This document shows, piece by piece, positions 27,777 through 34,794 of a stretch of 64,000 nt of DNA. Origin of the DNA: Gemmata palustris (GTDB taxonomy: Bacteria > Planctomycetota > Planctomycetia > Gemmatales > Gemmataceae); assembly GCF_017939745.1 (NCBI RefSeq), contig NZ_JAGKQQ010000001.1, positions 4,960,001-5,024,000 on the forward strand, in the 5' to 3' direction. The position numbers and the translations under genes are program-made. Each line of letters starts with the position of its first letter. The first letter of the stretch is position 1. The notes under the pieces were generated by a model that saw only the letters and a program-made list of their open reading frames with translations, ran no database searches and had not been told where the DNA came from.

Positions 27777-28241
27777 ATGAGGCTCTCGCGCAAGACGGAT
27801 TACGCCCTTCGGGTTCTTCTCGCGCTCGCGGACCGCTGGGGGCAGGGGCCGATCTCGATGAACGAGCTGGCCAAGCAGAACGACGTGCCGAAGAAGTTTC
27901 TCGAACACATCATGCTCGACCTGAAATCGCAAAAGTGGGTGGAAAGCTCGCCGGGGCGGATGGGCGGGTACGTCCTCGCGCTTTCGCCGGAACGGATCAC
28001 GCTCGGCCAAGTCGTGCGCCACTTCGACGGAATTCTCGCCCCGGTCGGGTGCGTGTCGATTTCGCACAACGAGGCGTGCAGCCAGGCGCCCACTTGCCGG
28101 TTCCGGCGCGTCCTCCTGGACATCCGCAACGTGACCGCGGCGCACATGGACAACGCGACGCTCGCACAGGTGGCCCGGAACGAACCCGTTGCCGACCGCG
28201 AAGTGTTCAGCCTGGAACTGGTCGGCGGGGACGGGATCTGA
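27777..28241 (+). CDS. Rrf2-family transcriptional regulator next to cysK
   Basis: A 154-residue winged-helix regulator of the Rrf2 (IscR/CymR/NsrR) family. The opening [46 protein letters not shown] is typical, with the helix-turn-helix in about 27-50 and the wing [17 protein letters not shown] after it. Three Cys follow at 92, 101 and 107 ([17 protein letters not shown]), a spacing of C-x8-C-x5-C, which could bind an Fe-S cluster as in IscR or NsrR; CymR itself lacks them. The cysteine synthase gene starts 17 bp downstream, so the pair is likely one operon and the regulator may sense sulfur or Fe-S status. A candidate operator could not be picked out. Confidence 0.92.
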   Translation: MRLSRKTDYALRVLLALADRWGQGPISMNELAKQNDVPKKFLEHIMLDLKSQKWVESSPGRMGGYVLALSPERITLGQVVRHFDGILAPVGCVSISHNEACSQAPTCRFRRVLLDIRNVTAAHMDNATLAQVARNEPVADREVFSLELVGGDGI

Positions 28242-28258
28242 CAGCGGCGGAGGGTGCG

Positions 28259-29200
<942 letters not shown>

Positions 29201-29660
29201 CCAGACTGAAGCGATGCCCACGCGAGTTGACGGAGTCGGTTCGCAAATCCGCCCGATGCGCCGTACCGCTCTTGGCATTATCGTCAGAAACGCGACTATA
29301 CTAATCAGACTCGCAATCAATTTGATGCCGATGGCATCGTCCTCGGTAAACGCGCTTTAGAAACAATCAGAGAACGCACATCGGCATAATGATAGCGATA
29401 TAAATTGTTAAAATCTATCGCCCGCTTTGACGCTCATTGATTTCAGCTCACTATTGCCCAGCAGTTGATTCCTCTCGGTTCGCGCCGCCCCTCTTCGTAG
29501 TCATTCATCGACGTATTCATGCCGGCATTAACTTGACGGAGTAATCCCTGTGGTGCCCGAATCCGCATTCGGGCACGTTGACCTCGTCGAATTGCCGTGT
29601 AAATTACAAATGCGATGAACGTAGTAATCATTCTGCAGCCGGATCAGTGACCTCCGCAGT
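29201..29660. other. Gene-poor AT-richer region of about 460 bp
   Basis: No gene is convincing. A 62-residue minus-strand frame (29443-29631) starts with a hydrophobic stretch but has no ribosome-binding site. A short palindrome GATGCC/GGCATC lies at 29324-29338. No known repeat or RNA gene was recognised. Confidence 0.45.
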
Positions 29661-29933
29661 GTGATCGCCCTGAGCGGCGCGTATGTGGTGCCCGAGGCCC
29701 GTAAGGACGTGTTCGGCGACGAGGCCGCGCGTAAGTCGCGCCCCCGCTCACGTGGTGCGTCGGGGCCGGTAAAGACGCGCCCGTCCGCGACGCTCGTCAG
29801 CGCGAAGACCCAGGCGCAGGTGATCGAGGCGAAGGACCGCGAACACGGCACGCTGTTCACCAAGATCGCGACGGGCGACCCGACCGGCGAGTCGGTCGTC
29901 GTGTTCATGCACAAGTACAGCGGGAAGAAGTGA
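29661..29933 (+). CDS. Small hypothetical protein
   Basis: A 90-residue frame from GTG 29661, with GC-rich third positions like a real gene. The N-terminus (ALSGAYVVPEARKDVF) is mildly hydrophobic; the rest is basic (RKSRPRSRGASGPVKTRPS) and the C-terminus ends FMHKYSGKK. There is no family I recognise and no clear ribosome-binding site. It may be a remnant of a longer gene. Confidence 0.4.
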   Translation: MIALSGAYVVPEARKDVFGDEAARKSRPRSRGASGPVKTRPSATLVSAKTQAQVIEAKDREHGTLFTKIATGDPTGESVVVFMHKYSGKK

Positions 29934-30167
29934 CCCCTTCCCGCCGTCTGCTCGCACCGTTGGCGCGCTGAATGAAGGAGAGAGCATTCGGCGCGCGGCG
30001 GCGACAAGTTTCGTCATCGCTCAGTGGCGTTTGAGGAGCGCTGCGGGCGGTGCGAGCAGTTTTCTGTTCACGACGTGAGACGGGATTCGGGCAAAAGTCG
30101 TGCGGCAGTGCCTTGCCGCGAAGTACATGATTCGGGCGGAAATAACGAGCGAACGAGGGAGTTTGGG

Positions 30168-30383
30168 ATGGTCGCGCGCGTCGTACTTTCTGATGCGGGA
30201 CAGGACGCGGTTCTCGGTGCGGACACCGAGTCGCTCGTCGCCCGGCTCACCCGGGCCGCCTACGAAGTGGCGCTGCGCCACCGCCCGGACAAACCGTTCA
30301 CCGAACTCGAACTCGCGCTGTGGCAGGAGATCCGCACCGTGGTTCTCGGTGCGCCCGCTGCAGGCACACCGGAAGCGGCGTGA
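30168..30383 (+). CDS. Small protein of unknown function
   Basis: A 71-residue product starting at ATG 30168 (MVARVVLSDAGQDAVLGADT), with GAGGGAG ahead of it. The predicted helices (TESLVARLTRAAYEVALRHR and PFTELELALWQEIRTVVL) suggest a compact alpha-helical protein. The upstream part of the open frame was left out because it lies in AT-richer sequence. No family assigned. Confidence 0.55.
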   Translation: MVARVVLSDAGQDAVLGADTESLVARLTRAAYEVALRHRPDKPFTELELALWQEIRTVVLGAPAAGTPEAA

Positions 30384-30647
30384 GCACTCAAAGCCACCGC
30401 GGGTACACACGATTCGGAACCGGCCCCGGCTGTACCCGACGCGACCGAGGTTTGAGGGCACGGTGGGATTGGAGCAATCAAGTTCGAGGTTAGTGCGCTC
30501 ATCCAGCTAAATTGGGACCACACCACCTTTCAAACCACTATCCGAGTTCGAGGTGAACGGCGAAGCATACAAGCCAACGAAGGCGTGAAATCTTCACGCT
30601 GGCCCGCGCCCTTGCTCCAACCGGACTCCGCCCAGAGGCGGAGTGAC
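30384..30647. other. Intergenic region before a convergent cupin gene
   Basis: 264 bp between the small plus-strand gene and the 3' end of the cupin gene. No hairpin or repeat was recognised, and no gene. Confidence 0.4.
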
Positions 30648-31397
30648 TCAGCCGTACTTCTTGTGGCACTCGGCGGAGGTCATTTTGAGCGCCTTCACGA
30701 GTCCGCCTGCGAGTTTCTCGCCGGCCGGGTCGAGGTACAGTCGGCCGCTCGTTTCCTTGATGGTCTTGTCGTACCCGATCACGTGGACGTTGAAAATGAA
30801 CGCGGTATCGGACGTTGATTCAAACCAATGGATGTTGTCCTTGTGATCGGAAATAGTTGAGAGCTCGCCCGGTCCGAAGGTGCGGTCGATCGTGGGCCGG
30901 ATGACGTAGTGGTCCTTGTTGGTTTCGACGCGGTCGTAGTGGCGCCCGTGCCACTTGCCCTTGAGGACGATGAACCCGGTACACATGTTCGCGTGGCCGT
31001 GGGGCACGATGGATCGGCCCTTCTTGCACCCGAAAATCTGCTTGCCGAATCCCACCTCTCCGGGCAGCCCTTCCACCTTCGAGAGATCGAACCCGACGTT
31101 CGCGGCGCCGTTGTCGGGCAACTTGGTCTTCTTCTCCACCTCGTCGAGTTTGATGAGTGTGCAGAGGTCGGCGAGATCGACCCGCTTGTACAGGTCTTCC
31201 ATCTTGGTCTGGAACTGCACGTCGGTGAGCTTTTGGCCCTTGAGATCCTTGGTAATCTCGACCAATTCACCCATCCACTTTTGAATAGTTGGCTTGGTGG
31301 AGTCGGCGAACAGGTCGCGCGCCCAGAGCGTTTCAATGAGCGAGAACGTGATCGCGGAGCCGACGAGTTGTGCGTTGAATGCGCGGCGGGACTGCAT
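30648..31397 (-). CDS. Tat-exported cupin-like protein
   Basis: A 249-residue protein starting at ATG 31397. The N-terminus MQSRRAFNAQLVGSAITFSL has a twin-Arg pair before a hydrophobic run and looks like a Tat signal, so it would be exported folded. The cupin core is VPHGHANMCTGFIVLKGKWHGRHYDR (131-156), with His 133 and 135 and His 150 and 153 as candidate metal ligands, and a later DHKDNIHWFES. This resembles cysteamine/cysteine dioxygenase-type and other small-molecule cupins but lacks a clear family hallmark. It is the last gene of a minus-strand run that includes a ferredoxin, a sigma-54 activator and DUF1653. The substrate is unknown. Confidence 0.7.
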   Translation of the reverse strand: MQSRRAFNAQLVGSAITFSLIETLWARDLFADSTKPTIQKWMGELVEITKDLKGQKLTDVQFQTKMEDLYKRVDLADLCTLIKLDEVEKKTKLPDNGAANVGFDLSKVEGLPGEVGFGKQIFGCKKGRSIVPHGHANMCTGFIVLKGKWHGRHYDRVETNKDHYVIRPTIDRTFGPGELSTISDHKDNIHWFESTSDTAFIFNVHVIGYDKTIKETSGRLYLDPAGEKLAGGLVKALKMTSAECHKKYG

Positions 31398-31477
31398 GAC
31401 GAGAACTCCGGGGAAGGTGGGAGCGCGTTGAGAGTACCCGGCCCACCACCCCGTGTGAAGCGCCGACAGTCGCGCAA

Positions 31478-31756
31478 TTACCTGCCGATTTTCTCCGTTA
31501 CGCGCGCACCGAGCGGCTTGAGAGCGTCCACGCGGTCGGCATTGAGTCGCACGAAGCCGGACCACTTCGCGGGCACGTCCGCGTCGAGGAAGATCGCTCC
31601 GACCGGGCACTCCGAGGAGCACGCTCCACAATCGATGCAGTCATTCGGGTCGATGTAGAGTTGTTGCTCGTCGCCGTAGAAGCACTCCATTGGACACACC
31701 ACCACGCAATCCGTGTATTTGCACCCCACGCAGGGCGCGGTCACGACGTGCGCCAT
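31478..31756 (-). CDS. fdxA: Seven-iron (3Fe-4S plus 4Fe-4S) ferredoxin, FdxA-like
   Basis: A 92-residue electron carrier starting at ATG 31756. Cys are at 9, 12, 17, 21, 25, 40, 43, 46 and 50 (APCVGCKYTDCVVVCPMECF, DCIDCGACSSECPVGAIF), the same spacing as the Azotobacter vinelandii 7Fe ferredoxin I shifted by one: 9, 17 and 50 for the 3Fe-4S cluster; 21, 40, 43 and 46 for the 4Fe-4S cluster. The C-terminal extension (LDADVPAKWSGFVRLNADRVDALK) is also family-typical. It lies between the cupin and the sigma-54 activator genes, read in the same direction. Possible partners are the Rrf2/Fe-S genes elsewhere, but none is adjacent. Confidence 0.93.
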   Translation of the reverse strand: MAHVVTAPCVGCKYTDCVVVCPMECFYGDEQQLYIDPNDCIDCGACSSECPVGAIFLDADVPAKWSGFVRLNADRVDALKPLGARVTEKIGR

Positions 31757-31891
31757 TGCGCACCTCCTCTTCATCGGGAAGTTTGAAACCGCGGAGCCGA
31801 ATTGCACGTTATGTGCCGAGTGAAATGTGCTTGAAATGCAGCGTTTTGAATCGCGATTGACGACGAAATTTGGTTGCGCAACGAAGCGTGG

Positions 31892-32809
31892 TCACTCGCC
31901 GTCGCGCGTGAGGCCGTGCTTGCGCATTTTGCCGTAGAGGGTGGTGGGCTTCAGTCCGAGTCGCTGAGCCGCACCGCCGGGGCCGTAGATGCGCCCGTCG
32001 GCTGCTTTCAGGGCCACCGAGATGCGAGTTTTCTCTTGTTCGGCCCACGTGCGGGCGGTTTCGATCGGCGAAGCCACCGCGAGCCACGCGGGATCGATCA
32101 CGAGTTCGTTACCGTCGCTCACGATCACCGCGCGCTCGATCACGTTCTGAAGTTCGCGCACGTTCCCGGGCCAGTCGTGTGCATCGAGTGTGCGAAGCAC
32201 CCGCGCGGGGATGATTGTGGCGGGGCGGCGATGGCGCTGAGCGAAGTACGCGAGGAAGTGGGCGGTGAGGGCCGGAATGTCGGTTTTGCGCTCGCGCAAC
32301 GGTGGAAGCGTGATAGGAAACACATTCAGGCGGTAGAAGAGGTCCGCGCGAAACGAGCCGGCGCGCACCTCGGACGCGAGATCGCGGTTCGTCGCCGCGA
32401 CAAGCCGGACGTTGACGGCGATCGGGTCGCCACCGCCCAGGCGCTCCACGACGCCCTCTTGGAGCACGCGGAGCAACGTCACTTGTACGTCGGCCGCGAG
32501 GTCGCCCACTTCGTCGAGAAAGAGCGTGCCGTTGTGCGCTTGCTCGAAGCGCCCGACGCGGCGCTTCACCGCGCCCGTGAACGCGCCCGGTTCGTGGCCG
32601 AACAACTCGCTCGCGACCAGCGCGGGTACCAGCGCTGCGCCGTTCACCGGTACGAACGCGGCCCGTGCCCGGCGGCTCTGCTCGTGCAGCGCCCGCGCAA
32701 CGAGTTCCTTGCCGGTTCCGGTTTCGCCGAGGACGAGCACGGTCGCGTCGGTGGGGGCCACTTGCTCGACGGCGCGCCGGACGTGGGCGAGTGCTCCGAC
32801 AAGTGTCAT
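31892..32809 (-). CDS. Sigma-54-dependent activator without a sensor domain
   Basis: A 305-residue enhancer-binding protein of the NtrC class. It starts almost directly at the AAA+ domain: MTLVGALAHVRRAVEQVAPTDATVLVLGETGTGKE, with Walker A 28-35. GAFTGA, which contacts sigma-54, is at 75-80, and Walker B TLFLDE at 95-100; later come the arginine-finger region RADLFYRLNVFPITLPPLRER and NVRELQNVIERA. A Fis-type helix-turn-helix closes the chain (GAAQRLGLKPTTLYGKMRKHG). There is no receiver, GAF or PAS domain, so it is probably controlled by protein partners or is constitutively able to work. Its start overlaps the stop of the DUF1653 gene (ATGA). Ferredoxin and cupin genes follow and are possible targets. 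Confidence 0.93.
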   Translation of the reverse strand: MTLVGALAHVRRAVEQVAPTDATVLVLGETGTGKELVARALHEQSRRARAAFVPVNGAALVPALVASELFGHEPGAFTGAVKRRVGRFEQAHNGTLFLDEVGDLAADVQVTLLRVLQEGVVERLGGGDPIAVNVRLVAATNRDLASEVRAGSFRADLFYRLNVFPITLPPLRERKTDIPALTAHFLAYFAQRHRRPATIIPARVLRTLDAHDWPGNVRELQNVIERAVIVSDGNELVIDPAWLAVASPIETARTWAEQEKTRISVALKAADGRIYGPGGAAQRLGLKPTTLYGKMRKHGLTRDGE

Positions 32810-33036
32810 GATGGGTTCGGGCCGATGTAGGCGAAACGCGGGACCGTTTCGCCGTTGTGGTTGACCGTTTCGAGGAACATCGCCCGCGGGCGCACCCACA
32901 ACCCGGTGGCGTTGTAGAGCGGCTTGTACACGACGAGCACTTCGTCCGTCTCGCTGTGCCGGGCGACGCCAATCACTTCGTACTCGCCGCCCTTGTAGTG
33001 ACGGTACCGGCCGGGAACGGGTTCGTTGCTGGACAT
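32806..33036 (-). CDS. DUF1653 protein
   Basis: A 76-residue cytoplasmic protein, MSSNEPVPGRYRHYKGGEYE, followed by VIGVARHSETDEVLVVYKPLYNATGLWVRPRAMFLETV. This is the DUF1653 fold (YRHYKGxxYxVxGxAxHSETxExxVVYxxLYx), seen across bacteria and of unknown role. It starts at ATG 33036 with GAGAT ahead of it and overlaps the next gene by ATGA, so translation of the sigma-54 activator is coupled to it. A palindromic repeat sits 10 bp upstream and would be in its mRNA leader. Confidence 0.9.
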   Translation of the reverse strand: MSSNEPVPGRYRHYKGGEYEVIGVARHSETDEVLVVYKPLYNATGLWVRPRAMFLETVNHNGETVPRFAYIGPNPS

Positions 33037-33045
33037 GATGATCTC

Positions 33046-33186
33046 GTAGGGTGGGTCCAGGCTCTGCGCAGGCCCACCATCTGGTCTTCGGCTGAACGAT
33101 GGGTCCGGGAGCTTGCGAACGCTTCGTTTATATTCGCGCTCGCAAGCGGGTGTGGTGGGCCTGCGCAAAGCCTGGACCCACCCTAC
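33046..33186. repeat. REP-like long palindrome, third copy of the RAYT-associated family
   Basis: Arms 33046-33079 and 33153-33186 pair over 33 of 34 bp. The ends GTAGGGTGGGTC and GACCCACCCTAC and the inner GCCCACCA/TGGTGGGC are the same as in the two palindromes around the RAYT gene at 54 kb. An inner hairpin (GCTTGCGA/TCGCAAGC) lies in the 73-bp middle. It is intergenic, between DUF1653 and the 33210 gene. Confidence 0.85.
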
Positions 33187-33209
33187 AAAACACAAAACTC
33201 GGCCCGCGC

Positions 33210-33752
33210 CTACTTCGGCTTCACTTCTTTTGGTGGGGGTGCGACGGGGCGCGGCGCGGGCTTCGGTTCCTCGGCTTTCTTCGCCGGCTCTTCTGCCTTC
33301 TTCATCGGCGGGTCCGTTTTCTTCGGCTCGTCGGGCGCCTTTTCTTCCGGCTTCTTCACCGGCGGAGCAGGTTTGGTGTCGTTGATCGCGATCTTCAGGT
33401 TCTTGCGCACGCCCTCGATCGTACCGTGGAGCAGGAACGCCTTGCGCGACACGTCGGCTTCTTTCTCCGCGTCGTCCAACCCGGTGTCGATGATCTTTTG
33501 TGCGTCCGGTCGGTGTGCGAGCAGGGGGCGCACGGTCAGGAGCGCTCCCTGATAGACCCGGTACGCGCCGGCGAAGTCCTTGCCCTCGTTGTAAAGGTCC
33601 GCGCCTTTGTTATGCACAGCGCGGAGCGTATCGATCACGAGCTTGTCGAACGCCTTTACGTCCGGCAGCTTCGGCTCGTCCGCGGCCCGAGCGGGTGCGC
33701 TCCAGCCCAGCGCTGCGACGAGCGCGAGTACCGCCAGGTTCCTGGTGGTCAT
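33210..33752 (-). CDS. Secreted protein with Pro/Lys/Glu-rich tail
   Basis: A 180-residue product with a signal peptide (MTTRNLAVLALVAALGWSAPARA) at ATG 33752. A helical middle (VKAFDKLVIDTLRAVHNKGADLYNEGKDFAGAYRVYQGALLTV) resembles a TPR-like or four-helix domain, in which ADLYNEGKDFAGAYRVYQGAL looks like a tetratricopeptide unit. Residues 120-180 are Pro/Lys/Glu-rich and disordered (PPVKKPEEKAPDEPKKTDPP), probably a linker in the periplasm or cell wall. Function unknown. Confidence 0.8.
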   Translation of the reverse strand: MTTRNLAVLALVAALGWSAPARAADEPKLPDVKAFDKLVIDTLRAVHNKGADLYNEGKDFAGAYRVYQGALLTVRPLLAHRPDAQKIIDTGLDDAEKEADVSRKAFLLHGTIEGVRKNLKIAINDTKPAPPVKKPEEKAPDEPKKTDPPMKKAEEPAKKAEEPKPAPRPVAPPPKEVKPK

Positions 33753-33888
33753 GTGCTTCCTCCTGCGTCAACTTATTTGAAAGCCTACGCGCCAATCATG
33801 ACGCACTCGAGTCGGGGTTGCAACGCGACTCCGGTTCCGCGTAGCATCTGCGCGAATCAGTTTTTTGCCCCCGCACGGAAGCGGAACC

Positions 33889-34722
33889 GTGGCCGACAAG
33901 CTCACACAACAAATTCTGGACGCGCTCAGCCGCGGCGCGGCCGAGCCGATCGGCTTGCCGCTGTTCGCGGGGAAGACCGAGTCGGGGCTGTTCCCGAACG
34001 CCTCCAGCGCCAAACCCGTCGCACAAAAATGCCTCGCCGATGAGCTCGTGCGCGTCGTCGGCACCGACGCGAAGAGTAAAACCCCGCGCGACCTCTACGG
34101 CCTGACCGAAAAGGGCTGGGAGTTCCTGCTCGCGGCCGTGAACCCGAAACAGGTGCTCGAAGACTTCGTTCGCGTGCTCGAAGCCCGGCAGGGCGAGATC
34201 GGCGAACTGCTTTCCACCGCGCGCCGGATGGCGGACAATTTGCAGGGGCTGAAAGATGCCGTTGCTCGCGTTCTGCCGAGTGTGACAGTAGCGAAGATCC
34301 AAGAACCTAACCCCCCGGCCCCCTTCCCTAGGAAGGAAGGGGGAGCAGAACCAAATACCGAAGAACCCGCGCGGTCTTCGGTTTTAAGCCCCTCTCCGTT
34401 TAGGGGAGGGGTTGGGGAGGGACTGCTGCCCGAGGCCGTCGCCGTTCTCGAAACATCCGCCACCGCCCTCGCGCCGGCGGTCCTCGCGTACCTCGCGGAC
34501 CGCTCCGGTCCCACCGACTGCCCGCTGCCGGAGTTGTTCCGCGCGCTGGCGCTGACGGACGCGCTCACGATCGGCGCGTTCCACGACTGCCTGCGTCAGT
34601 TGTGTGCGGACGAGGCTATTTCGCTTCCCGCGTGGACCGGCCCCCTCTACGCGCTCCCGGAACCGCAATACGCGCTCCTCATCGGCCACGGGATCGCTTA
34701 CTACGCTTCGCTTCGCTCGTAG
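33889..34722 (+). CDS. Winged-helix-like partner of the 34795 ATPase, with an in-frame repeat
   Basis: A 277-residue cytoplasmic protein from GTG 33889 (VADKLTQQILDALSRGAAEP). Residues 1-85 look like a winged helix (PRDLYGLTEKGWEFLLAAV is the wing-type end of such folds). Residues 86-137 are a helical segment (PKQVLEDFVRVLEARQGEIGELLSTARRM). Residues 138-181 are encoded by a GC-rich palindromic element (34301-34431; NPPAPFPRKEGG and SPSPFRGGVGEGL). Residues 195-277 form a second helical domain with PLPELFRALALTDALTIGAFHDCLRQLCADE and PEPQYALLIGHGIAYYA. The next gene, a large P-loop ATPase, starts 72 bp downstream, and the two probably act together. I do not know the family. Confidence 0.7.
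   Translation: MADKLTQQILDALSRGAAEPIGLPLFAGKTESGLFPNASSAKPVAQKCLADELVRVVGTDAKSKTPRDLYGLTEKGWEFLLAAVNPKQVLEDFVRVLEARQGEIGELLSTARRMADNLQGLKDAVARVLPSVTVAKIQEPNPPAPFPRKEGGAEPNTEEPARSSVLSPSPFRGGVGEGLLPEAVAVLETSATALAPAVLAYLADRSGPTDCPLPELFRALALTDALTIGAFHDCLRQLCADEAISLPAWTGPLYALPEPQYALLIGHGIAYYASLRS
34301..34431. repeat. GC-rich palindromic element inserted in frame in a coding sequence
   Basis: Two hairpins in a row: CCCCCTTCC against GGAAGGAAGGGGG around 34320-34343, and CCCCTCTCC against GGGGAGGGG around 34389-34411. It encodes 44 residues of low-complexity Pro/Gly text in the frame of the 33889 gene without a stop. Similar elements lie in folC (41137-41218) and probably at 52463-52502. Confidence 0.65.
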
Positions 34723-34794
34723 GATTCGGACAGGAACAGGATCGGGTGAGTTGCGGCCGTGCCCGCTTCTCTTCCTACAACCGGAGGTTCAAGG

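Noticed and set aside
29443..29631. 62-residue minus-strand frame with a hydrophobic start
   Set aside because: No ribosome-binding site, AT-rich region; too short to support.
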